Source: Helianthus annuus
Taxonomy: Eukaryota; Streptophyta; Magnoliopsida; Asterales; Asteraceae
DNA length: 64,000 bases
Direction: 5' to 3'
Assembly: GCF_002127325.2 (NCBI RefSeq)
Contig: NC_035448.2
Location: 120,938,282 to 121,002,281, forward strand
In this document: positions 47,691 through 57,167 of the stretch, in pieces
Numbering within the stretch: position 1 is the stretch's first letter
Layout of the letters: every line of letters begins with the position of its first letter
The notes under the pieces: model-generated
The model's database searches: none
What the model was told of the DNA's origin: nothing
The model's input: the letters and a program-made list of their open reading frames with translations, nothing else
Program-made: the position numbers and the translations under genes

Positions 47691-48114
47691 AATGGGTGTA
47701 CCTATTGGCACACCCAAATGTCTATATACACATTAAAAGGGGTTTTTTTGTCATATATGCAAACCCTGCAGTGTCAAGCTGTGGCCAAAGCGCGGCGTTT
47801 TGGTCCGGTCAACGAGACAAAAGACTGACGGGTGTCTGACGGGTCTGTTGACCGGATCAAAATGTCGAGCTTTGGTCCTGTCAACCAGACAAAAGACTGA
47901 CCGGGTGTCTGGTTGACAGGACCAAAACGCGACTAAAGCTCGGCGTTTTGGTCCGGTCAACAGACCCGTCAGACACCCGTCAGTCTTTGTCTGGTTGACC
48001 GGACCAAAACGTCACGCTTTGACCACAGCTCGACACTAAAGGGTGTGCATATTGGACAAAAAACCCCTTTTTGGGCTGACTATCTACACACCAAGTGTGC
48101 AAATAGTCTCCCCC
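47691..48114. mobile_element. Foldback element with three consecutive hairpins
   Basis: Imperfect outer inverted repeats (CCTATTGGCACAC and GTGTGCAAATAG) enclose inverted arms GTGTCAAGCTGTGGCCAAAG / CTTTGACCACAGCTCGACAC. Inside are three stem-loops: 47797-47862 (16-bp stem, one mismatch), 47871-47926 (perfect 21-bp stem, 14-nt loop) and 47945-48010 (perfect 17-bp stem). The terminus style resembles Mutator-like MITEs. No coding sequence. Confidence 0.7.
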
Positions 48115-48189
48115 TTCAAAATATATGTCAGACAAAAAAATATGGTGAAGTTACATAAATGCCCTTAGAGGGGTCTCTTACATAAATGA

Positions 48190-48370
48190 CGTGGCAACAT
48201 TATGGTCATTAAATGAGTTTCTTGGGTTTTTTAGGTTTTAAATGTTAGCCTTTAGGGTTTAGCTTTTAGGATTTTGTCTTTTTTATGTTTAGGGCTTAGT
48301 TCATAGGGTTTAGAGATTAGAGTTTAGTAATGGTTAGATAAAGTTTAGGGTTTAGTAACGGTTATATATA
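48190..48370. repeat. Degenerate TTTAGGG (telomere-like) repeats
   Basis: Several TTTAGGGTTTAG-type motifs recur within this stretch, with variants such as TTTAGGATTTTG and ATAGGGTTTAGAG. It looks like a decayed interstitial plant-telomere-type tract or a telobox-rich segment. Confidence 0.5.
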
Positions 48371-48744
48371 TAGTGTGAGGTTCAATGAGAAATCTCAAAA
48401 AAATGGAGAACCAGAGAACCATGCATTTAACATGTTAAATATTAATATTTTCAAAAAGATTACAGAGTTTTTGCGTATAAAAAGGTGTGGAAACCATTCT
48501 AATAACAAACATTTTTGTAATTTTTTTTACCTTTTTCTAACTGTTTTTTTAGTTTTTGTATTTTTTTTTATTAAAAAAGCTTTTGCATGTATTTATATAC
48601 AAAAGCTCCGGAATTTTGTTAAATTCTAATCATTTAAATGTTAAAATTTATTTTTTAATGATATATTTGGCATGTTAAATGTATGGTTCATGTGTTTCTG
48701 ACTTTTGGGGTTTCTCATTGAATACAACTCTATATATATAGGAT
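48362..48744. mobile_element. MITE with ~75-bp imperfect inverted ends
   Basis: The left end (TATATATAGTGTGAGGTTCAAT, cut here as two parts: TATATATAGTG and GAGGTTCAATGAGAAA) is mirrored on the right by TTTCTCATTGAATACAACTC and TATATATA. Both ends also contain ACATGTTAAAT-type motifs at the inner edge. The centre is T-rich and non-coding. Confidence 0.65.
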
Positions 48745-48889
48745 TCAGTTCAATGAAGAACCACCCCCACTTGCTAGAGTCGTAAAAATCCACCTTAACC
48801 AGTCTAAACATGACACATAGAACCTGTTAGGTTTTTAATAGAAGGGCACCAATGTAATTTCACATTAACCCTCTAAAGTTAATGTCAAA

Positions 48890-48954
48890 TCTCTCTCTCT
48901 CTCTATTTTTTATAGACTTTCTGTACCCCTAAACCCATATTCAAATATCCTCAC

Positions 48955-48998
<44 letters not shown>
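48890..48998. repeat. CT microsatellite
   Basis: Two CT runs, a short one near 48893 and a long one at about 48956-48998. The sequence CTCTAAATACC follows, and is seen again on the far side of the adjacent hAT-like element (about 50240). Confidence 0.85.
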
Positions 48999-48999
<1 letters not shown>

Positions 49000-49434
49000 A
49001 ATACCATAAACATGGGGGTGGTAAAATGGATGGGTTGTGCAGGTTTGGGTAATGGGTTAAGATGGATATGGGTTAGGATGAATTTGGGTTAAGATGAGTT
49101 TATTAAGAAATGGGTTAGGATAGGTTTAGGTCAAGATGGGTTTTTGTCAAGATGGATTTGGGCATGATAGACTAAAAATATAAAAAAACCAAAATAATAA
49201 AAAAAAAGTCAAAAAATCTAAAAAGAAATAAAAAAAATTTAAAAATCAAAAAAATCAGAAAATCAAAAATAAAAAAAAAATCAAAAAAACCTAAATATGT
49301 TCTTTAATTTTGAACTTGTAATGAGCAAAATCGTGCATTCAGTAGTTATATCACAACATATTCATCAATATTCAAACAGATCACGAAATATACCAACTAA
49401 ACTAGTTTAACATAAAAATTGTAGAGTGGCTTAC

Positions 49435-49643
49435 ACACTAAAGGTGCCGGAAACGGTGTCGTTTGCGGACCTAACAGCCGATTCGATATCAAACGAACCG
49501 ACGAAGCTGGTGGATCCTGCATCGGAGCCTTTAGTGGCGTAATAAGAGTTCCAATCTGCTAACAGTGATGAAGATGGAACCGATAATGATTTGGGTAGTG
49601 AATTGGGGGTATCAACACTGCTGCCGGAAAACCAATTTTGCAT
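49435..49643 (-). pseudogene. SFT2/Got1-like vesicle transport protein, exon 1 fragment
   Basis: From the ATG at 49643 the minus strand reads MQNWFSG, then SSSLLADWNSYYA and FDIESAVRSANDTVSGTFSV, followed by a splice donor (GTAAG). This is the soluble N-terminal segment of plant SFT2-like proteins, small four-helix membrane proteins of Golgi/endosome vesicle fusion. The membrane helices, encoded by later exons, are not found to the left, where unrelated repeats follow. An upstream 77-bp duplication adds a second ATG in the leader that opens a short ORF ending in TAG. Interpreted as a captured or truncated exon. Confidence 0.65.
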
Positions 49644-49771
49644 ATTTACGGTTCCAGATCGAAACCCTAGCTTTTGGTTTGAATTTGGGATCGGCTGCTG
49701 CCGGAAAACCAATTTTGCATATTTACGGTTCCAGATCGAAACCCTAGCTTTTGGTTTGAATTTGGGATCGG
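49618..49771. repeat. Perfect 77-bp tandem duplication
   Basis: 49618-49694 and 49695-49771 appear identical, starting CTGCTGCCGGAAAACC and ending TTTGGGATCGG. The duplicated unit covers the start codon and leader of the SFT2-like exon. Confidence 0.9.
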
Positions 49772-50202
49772 GAGTGTAGAGGCGGTGGTGGAATCTTTAT
49801 ATTACCACTCTCATCACCTGCGTTTTTTGTTTATACTGGAAGTAGATGGTAATCGGTGGTGGCGACGACGGTGGTCGGAGTACAGGCGACAACGACGGTG
49901 GTCAGAGTACGGCGGCGGCGGTGATTGGAGTATGGGGCGATGACTGGAAGCATGTGACAGTTAGTTTAACATGTTTTGGTTAAGGGGATGAAGGGCATGC
50001 ACCACAGACCCATCCTGACCTGCCCTTATATTTTCCTTGACCCATCTTGACCTGTAGATGTTTCTCCATTGCTCCCATTTAACCCATTTAAACCCACTGC
50101 TGGTTTTCTTTGAGCCCATCCTAACCCAAAGACGTGTAAAAATTACCCAAATTATCCCAAAATTAATTGTTTGGGTTACATTTGCCAGGTCTACATAAAC
50201 AT

Positions 50203-50975
50203 ATTTAGATCTCACCACTACCTCTCTCTCTCTTTCTCTCTAAATACCGCACACATAGTCCAACTACACTCCACCACGATGGTGCAAGACGTTTGGGGAT
50301 GGTGGTTGATAGGAAAGGGACAATGGTGATGGGGGGTTTGGTCACTACGGTGGCGGCAAGGGACGACGGGCCCGCGTGGTGGAGGGTGGTTGGTCATTTC
50401 GGGGCGGTGGCTGGTGATTTAGACGACATAGGGTGGAAACTCGCTTTTGTGGCTGCTTTTTGGGTGGTGCGATGGGATCTACACCGGAATCAGTCTGACA
50501 TTGTGGATGTTTGATGTTACTTCATCAAAGAAGGTTGAGGTTGAGTTCTGGTGAGTAGCAGCGTTATCGCTAGGGTTTCAAATACCAAAGCAGGTGACAT
50601 CGATTAGGGTTTCCAAGACCCGATTACACAAAAACACAATTACTGCATACAGCAAGTATGCAACAAAATTTGTTTTTGTTGAGAGCAAAGGTTCCAAACA
50701 CTATGTTGGGTATTCTTGATCTTTACTTTGTTGACTTTCTTGGTGATGTTTTCAGGAAAGGATATGATTTTTATCGATGTTTTTGTTTTTGTTTTTTTTT
50801 GTATGATCGTTAATGGGTTCGTAGGTATGTGACAATAGATGAAAACCATGGCAAGAAATCGTATTATTGTTATTGTTATTGTCTGAAAGAAACCCTTCTC
50901 AAGATCCTCTGGTTCTTTGGCTCACTGGTGTCTATGGTTGCTCTAGTTTTGATGGGCTTGTTTATGATTACTCTT
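50203..50975. other. Intergenic DNA, no gene recognised
   Basis: A GGTGG-rich stretch (50300-50480) and a plus-strand frame at 50829-51059 with a hydrophobic segment are seen. The frame runs into the adjacent transposon, so it is not called as a gene. Confidence 0.45.
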
Positions 50976-50984
50976 TTTTGTTTA

Positions 50985-51518
50985 GGCAAATTGGAAAATA
51001 ATAATCCCGTCTTTCTGAAATTGGCCGATAATAATCCCAAGTCAGTTATTAGCCAATGATAATCCGACCTCATCCAATTTTTTTGTAAAATAGTATGCCG
51101 TAAAATAAGCTTAACGGAGTTAAGTGTTTTTACGAATTACAAACCGATGTTTTAGGCTTTTGATCAGAACGAGGATACGAGTCGATTGATGTAAAACTTA
51201 CCTCGAAATACTGCCCCCAACCCACAAAAACGGTGCTTCAATTCGGGTGTTTAACTTCCAATTAACAAAATTCAAGCCATTTCGAACACAATTTCGAGGT
51301 AAGTTATACATCAATCGACTCGTATCCTCGTTCTGATCAAAAGCCCTAAAACATCGGTTTGTAATTCGGAAAAACACTTAACTCCGTTAAGCTTATTTTA
51401 ACGGCAGACTATTTTACAAAACAAATTGGATGAGGTCGGATTATTATTGGCTAATAACTGACTTGGTATTATTATTGGCCAATTTCAGAAAGATGGGATT
51501 ATTATTTTCCAATTTGCC
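50985..51518. mobile_element. Mutator-like foldback MITE with 226-bp arms
   Basis: Arms 50985-51210 and 51291-51518 are highly similar inverted copies around an 80-bp loop. They are flanked by the perfect 9-bp duplication TTTTGTTTA (50976-50984 and 51519-51527). 9-bp duplications indicate Mutator-like transposition. The ends are GGCAAATTGGAAAATAATAA. Non-coding. Confidence 0.85.
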
Positions 51519-52734
51519 TTTTGTTTATTGTTAGTTAGTAACAAGAGTAAACTGCAATTTTACCCCCTGGGGTTTAGGCCAATTGGCACTCTGACCCCCT
51601 CTAACGAAATAATTGCAATTTACCCCCCCCCCCCAACGTTGATGTTATGTCGCAATTTTACCCCCCGGCGTCAATTTTGTTAACAGGTCTGTAAACTTTA
51701 ATATGAAATGACTATCTTACCCTTTACTATTACCCCCAACGTTCCTGTTATGTCGTATAATTACCCCCACTGGTAAATTACTAAATTGTCCTTTGTTATT
51801 ACCCCTATACTTTGTGTTAAGAAACAATATTACCCCCTGCAACTTCCAAAACCCTTCCCGCCAAAAAAGTTTGACCACCCAAAGTCAACTACACATGGAA
51901 ATTCACAAGAAATCTGATTTAAACTTAATAAACACTTGTATTCAAACATGTTCTATGTTTGTATACTCAAAATCAGAAACCTATAAGTATACTCAAAATC
52001 AAACCTGTTCAAATGGACATGAAACAGCAGAGGATGTGAGGAAAGACTGTTGGGAATTTGAACACATCAGTTATAGATAGATGAGTATAATGCAATGCAA
52101 TTGATATTTCTCAGAGAATTTTATAGATGTACACCTAAACCCTGAAGATCATGTTATGTAAGGTAGATGTTATGTGTCACGACCCCCGACCCACCCTGGA
52201 CGGAATCGGGTGCCGTGAGCAGTCCCGTGGTACCGGTGATTATTTTTGAAAAACATTGCAGCGGAATTTTCATCAGGACCGTGAGTTAGGAAAAATATCA
52301 GAGTTTAGAAAACACCGGATTTGATTTAAATAGATGGGATAACTCCCTATTTTAAAATGGTAGCTTTAATAAAGATAAATTTTATTTTATAAAACAATAT
52401 TTCTTTAATAAGCCATTTCTTGATGCCTTTCAGTGCCGTATCCAGCCTTATGATAATTACCTGAAACATGTTTGAAAAAGGTTTTGTCAGCGGGAATGCT
52501 GAGTGAATTCATTCCATTTTTATACAAATATATTGTTATACCTTACAGTATTAAGGTTTTATATTTATTTGCATTTACCTTACTCAATCAGTATTTTGTC
52601 ACATAATAGCAATTCCAATATAACAGCAATAATATCACTCATTGCTTTACTTTCATCCAATAGTGAATTAATCAATTAACTATACTTTACTGTTATTCAA
52701 TTTATCTGTCATTAGGCAATTCCTATGACTGGGT

Positions 52735-53030
52735 CATATCACTGTTGATCATTCTTTCAACTAGTGACTCTGACCATATCACTTGTTCATAACCCTGTTG
52801 ATCATTCTTTCAACTAAGGTCTTTGGTCATATCGCTGTTGATCATTCTTTCAACTAGCGATTCTATTCATGGCACTGTTGATCATTCTTTCAACTAGTGC
52901 TTCTGGTCATTATCACTGTTGATCATTCTTTCAACTAGTGATTCTAATTATAACACTGTTGATCATTCTTTCAACTAGTGTCTTTTGGACAAATCACTGC
53001 TGATCATTCTTTCAGCTAGTGATTTTGGAC
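52735..53030. repeat. LTR minisatellite, seven hairpin units
   Basis: About seven units of 40-45 bp, each with TGTTGATCATTCTTTCAACT inside CACT...AGTG, so each unit can fold into a short stem-loop. The same array is present in the other LTR at 57730-58025. Confidence 0.85.
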
Positions 53031-53960
53031 ATAATGATGTCTTTTTACTTTGTCAAATATATTATCTATAACATAAAATCATGTAATCCAGAATGATGAC
53101 ATTTTATGTCAATTATTATAACTTATCAAAATATATTAATTCACTAATTGTAATATCAGTGTATAGTAACCTGACTAAAAGTATTATACTTGACTATTTT
53201 ATTATGGCATGCACCATTTAGATTTATACCTAATAATTTAAGAATAATATTAGTTATAATTGTGGTCATGCTAACTTCCTGGATAATAGTAACGAGAATC
53301 AATAATGTATAATACCTCCTATACCAGTAAAATATAATAACTTAATCACTGTAAGTATAACTGGTAACCATTTAGGATTTTAGAAAGCATTTTGTAATAT
53401 AATTGTTTCACAAAAAGGTGATAAAACTTGTGATAAAAGAGTATGGACTCACAAACGGTGAGAAAAGAGAAATGAACTCACAGTGCAGATTTCTACGGGC
53501 AAAGTTTAGTCTACAGATATCCTTGATATACTGCTGATTCAATTTGGGCAGAGTCTAGTCTACTGATGAGCCTAATTCACACAAACGGGTTTGTAACTAA
53601 TACAGCAATTACGACAATTCACGAGATTAAACCTTCACAACAATTAATCAGTGCAATACTTGATAATTCAATCGGATTCACAACGAATAACAGAGCATAG
53701 TCCGAATTCGAACAGCACTCTAATATTCAAGTCGAAATCACGACGAATAATCAAAGTACAAGCTCAATTGAGCAGCACCTGGACTATCGTTGGATAGTTA
53801 CAATCGATCGGACGTTGAATCGTAATAGCGATCGAGTTATTACCCTGATTGCGGCAGCGTTTCGATAATTGTGTGTGTTATGAACGAATTCTGTTATAAC
53901 TCAGCGTATACAGCGAGTTTTTCCGTCGTTCAAGTGCCAAATTTCAAGTCCCAGACTCCT

Positions 53961-53969
53961 CTATTTATA
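53961..53969 (-). promoter_or_regulatory. LTR TATA box of the gag-only element
   Basis: The minus strand reads TATAAATAG about 312 nt into the LTR, a good plant TATA box. A perfect 12-bp inverted repeat (CGCGTAGCGCGA) with a 19-nt spacer lies just upstream in the sense of transcription (53988-54030). The same pair is at 58954-58962 and 58981-59023 in the other LTR. Confidence 0.65.
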
Positions 53970-54299
53970 CATGAAATTTGACACCGTCGCGTAGCGCGAG
54001 GGGTACCCCCCATAGGCGTCGCGCTACGCGAGTGGTAAAGGGTAGCTACGTGTGTAACTAGGCTTGCTGTGTCGACAGTTTCGTAAATTTCGAATTTTAC
54101 AAATAGTTATGAGGATAATCGTAACTAGGGTTTTGCCCCCCCTGAGTTTTAGGGGCCCTGATCCTGATTCTGATTGTTCTGGAAATTTTAGGGTTAGTGC
54201 AGAATTACTTGGGTTTCTCAATTAGGTTTCCTTAATAGCTAATTACCATCCTAATTATGGTTTTTAGTGACAGTTGTTACATCCTCCCCACCTTAATAA

Positions 54300-55640
54300 A
54301 AATCTCGTCCTCGAGATTTGGGTTATGATATTTCTGTTAGATTTATGTCATAATTTAGTCAATGAAACTAGATTCTTAAAGTAAATGACACAGAGTCAAA
54401 TTTCATGAATACTAATTGTATCAGTAGGGTTTTAAAAAGTTCAACTGAAATAGTTCAAGAAATCGATGACCACTGAATGAGATGAAATGATATAGTTTCG
54501 AATGGGACTAGGTTCAAGTCAACAGATATATGATCAAATAGATATCTGTTTAGTGAAATGACTTTTTAAAATTCATGGTCAAAAGAAAACTTACTTTGAT
54601 TGGCAACTGAGGAAAACTCAGAATCAATAAGGTCAGAATGAAATAATAGCACGAAGATGATTGTTAATTATCGAATCATATCAAGAGAAAAATCAGTGTG
54701 TTGACATTGCAAGGATACACTGGAATACAATAGAGTTTAGTGTATCATTGTCTTAATACACAATTATATCAAGATTACTTTCATATGATGAGTCAAACGA
54801 AAGACATACGTGGTTTTGAATGGTTCGTATGATTAGGATTAGCCCAAGCTACAAGTTTGTAACGACTCCGCAAGGTGTCGTAATGATTGGAATAAATTTC
54901 AATAATTACGGTGCTTGAACAATTTCACCGTATAATCAACTGAAAGTTTAAATGAAGAAAACTTGGATATTCATTTCAAATAGGAGTTTCAATTGATGAT
55001 GAAAAGACAAAATGAAATGTTATAAAATTTTCGATGATAGAAGAAACGTTTAAGAAGTACACCGGAATATGATACGAATTTGTGTACTTTTATCTTAACA
55101 CATAGTTGTATTAAGATTGGTTAAGAATATGAACCAAAAATTAAAATTCGTATATTAGGAGTAAAATTGAAAATAGTTCAAGCTACAAATTTATTATGAC
55201 GCCACAAGGTGTCATAGTAGTGGTGAATGAAACGAGTTTCACCATCAAATGAAGTAAATCCGAATGTTTCAAAATGAGTAGGATTTTTTGGATTGAAATT
55301 GAAATGATCAAAGATGATAAATAAAGATTGCGAAGCGCTTGATAGATACACGGAAATATGAAATGAATTTGTGTATCATTATCTTAGCACACGATTGTGT
55401 TAAGATTGTTTTGATAGAATAAATCAAAGCGATTCAACATGAATGAATAATTAAACCCGTATGTAAGAGGTGCAACGAGATTAGCACAAGCTTCAAATTT
55501 GTGAAAACGTCACCACAAGGTGATCGTGACCAAATAAATGATTCAACGAAAGTGAAAACCAAACAAGTTTGGTATGGATCTGAAATAGAGGAAATATTTG
55601 ACGGAATGTATTTATTTTATGAACTTTTATTTGTACTAGG
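54300..55640. repeat. Degenerate ~300-bp tandem repeats between gag and 3' LTR
   Basis: Three diverged units contain, in the same order, a TACAC(T/C)GGAATA-like start, a TTAACACA(T/C)-like centre, CAAGCTACAA and CGCCACAAGGTGTC-type motifs (about 54710, 55060 and 55340). No coding frame is retained. They occupy the place where pol would be. Confidence 0.55.
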
Positions 55641-55653
55641 GTCAAATGATAAC

Positions 55654-56829
55654 TTAACTTAGATATATATCAGTGACTACGTCTGGAATCATCTCTACTT
55701 CTTGTGTAGTAAGTACGTATGCTCGCGCATTCGTCTTAGCTCCGTCTGTTGTTCTAGCCTTGTTGTCAGATGCTTTGGTTAGTTTCGGGCAATATGGTTT
55801 GATGTGTCCGGTTTCCCCGCAATTGTAACAGATGTTAGTTTTCCTTCTGCACTCTTCCTCTGTGTGCCCGGTCATCTTGCAGAAGTCACAGTAGGGTGTG
55901 TTCCTAAAACGACATCGTTCTGAATGCGTTTTGTTACTATTTCTGCAGATAGGTTGCTCCAATGACGGTTCAGTTTCTTTCTTCTTGAGTTCCTGGGAAA
56001 TTTTCTGGGCTAATTCTTTCTTCTTGTTTTCTTCTCTTGTGCGGATTAGTCCATCTGTCAGCATGTTAGCTAGTTCAACTGCTTCCTCAATAGTCTGTGG
56101 TCTAACGGCCTTGACTATGTCTCGGATTTCGCTAACTAATCCCCAAATATAACGAGAAATTAGTACGGATTCTGGCGAAGCCAGAGTTGGTACCATTCTT
56201 GCATTTTCGAAGAATGTTGTCGTATATTCACGACAATTCACATCTATCATTTTATGATTTAGGAACTTGTTAGTTATTCGTTCCTTTTCATAAGGAGGAC
56301 AAAATTTTCTTTCTACTACTTCCTTGAATTTGTCCCAGTTCATGGTATAAGCCATGTCACTTCCTTTTGCCTGAAGAATTGTATTCCACCATTCTAAGGC
56401 TTCTTCCTTAAAGAGATTAGATGCATACATCACCTTATCTTCTTCAGCACATTTGCTGATCGTAAGAACAGCCTCTGTCTTTTCCAACCATCGCAGAGTA
56501 GCCGTGGCACCTTCACTGCCCGCGAACTCGGTTGGTTTACAGGCTAGAAATTCTTTGTAGGTACACCCGGAAGTCATTGCCTTCTTCTTCTTAGGAAATG
56601 GGGTTTTGATAATATTATTATTATCACTATTGACACTATGGTTAAAACTATCGTCACGGGTATGCTTACTGCTCATAGCTTTGGTGGGTTCTATGGGATT
56701 TTTAACAGCTTTAATTATTAAAGGTAAAGCATTAGCTATTCCTTGAGCTATTAGATTTTCTATAGCGTTTTTATCCAAAGGATTATTATTAGCATGAACT
56801 TCTGGATTATGTGATACTTCATTCGACAT
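55654..56829 (-). CDS. Retrotransposon Gag protein with two CCHC knuckles
   Basis: 391 residues from ATG at 56829. Residues about 85-260 form a Retrotrans_gag core (FAGSEGATATLRWLEKTE, ALEWWNTI, FKEVVERKFCPPYEKE, CREYTTTFFENARM). A Lys/Glu-rich helix follows. Two zinc knuckles, CDFCKMTGHTEEEC and CYNCGETGHIKPYC, lie at about residues 321-351 and would bind RNA in the particle. The frame stops soon after ARAYVLTTQEVE, just where the protease of related Gypsy elements begins, so Gag is complete and pol was removed cleanly. The frame is intact and may be translated. Expected role: packaging of its own RNA in the cytoplasm, depending on a helper for RT and integrase. Confidence 0.9.
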   Translation of the reverse strand: MSNEVSHNPEVHANNNPLDKNAIENLIAQGIANALPLIIKAVKNPIEPTKAMSSKHTRDDSFNHSVNSDNNNIIKTPFPKKKKAMTSGCTYKEFLACKPTEFAGSEGATATLRWLEKTEAVLTISKCAEEDKVMYASNLFKEEALEWWNTILQAKGSDMAYTMNWDKFKEVVERKFCPPYEKERITNKFLNHKMIDVNCREYTTTFFENARMVPTLASPESVLISRYIWGLVSEIRDIVKAVRPQTIEEAVELANMLTDGLIRTREENKKKELAQKISQELKKKETEPSLEQPICRNSNKTHSERCRFRNTPYCDFCKMTGHTEEECRRKTNICYNCGETGHIKPYCPKLTKASDNKARTTDGAKTNARAYVLTTQEVEMIPDVVTDIYLS

Positions 56830-57150
56830 CTGGATTGCAAATATTTTTACTTATTAATATCACAAAATAATTAGAACAAAATAATACCTCCAGGATATTA
56901 TATGTGCATATTGTCATATACATATTCATGTATAACACATAAGTTAATTAGTTTCTTAACTTTATTGTTTAGGTATTAAAGAATACCTAATTAGCTTAAA
57001 CAAGTGGCTTAACTTATACTAAGGCATCTTTTCTTATTCAACCTTTGAATATTATCAGATGTGCTACTAGTTAATAGCAATCTCCTAACTCTTTTATTTA
57101 AGTTTAATTTTTTATTATCACAACACTTATAGGATCAAAGTAGTGGCTTA

Positions 57151-57162
57151 GCTCTGATACCA
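57151..57162 (-). other. Primer-binding site (tRNA-iMet type)
   Basis: The minus strand reads TGGTATCAGAGC five bases after the 5' LTR. Confidence 0.85.
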
Positions 57163-57167
57163 CCTTC

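Larger units (their letters stand above)
49014..50194. mobile_element. hAT-like element carrying an SFT2 gene fragment (Pack-type)
   Basis: A perfect 8-bp duplication ATAAACAT (49006-49013 and 50195-50202) flanks a 1,181-bp segment whose ends are weakly inverted (GGGTGGTAAAATGG / inverse of GACCTGGCAAATG). 8-bp duplications fit hAT. Subterminal regions are full of GGGTTAGGATGG/GGGTTAAGATGG-like words in inverted orientation at the two ends. It encloses exon 1 of a vesicle-transport-like gene. Confidence 0.6.
52175..54281 (-). repeat. 3' LTR of the gag-only element
   Basis: 2,107 bp, starting TGTCACGACCCCCGACCC and ending CAGTTGTTACA on the plus strand. Contains a seven-copy hairpin minisatellite (52735-53030), a GC-rich 12-bp inverted repeat and a TATA box. 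Confidence 0.92.

Noticed and set aside
50829..51059. Open frame with a hydrophobic segment
   Set aside because: Its 3' third lies inside the Mutator-like foldback and it has no homology I recognise, so it is probably chance.
52735..53030. CRISPR-like pattern of ~27-bp repeats with ~15-bp spacers
   Set aside because: The spacers are short and related, the array is duplicated in both LTRs of a plant retrotransposon, and no cas genes exist. It is a minisatellite.
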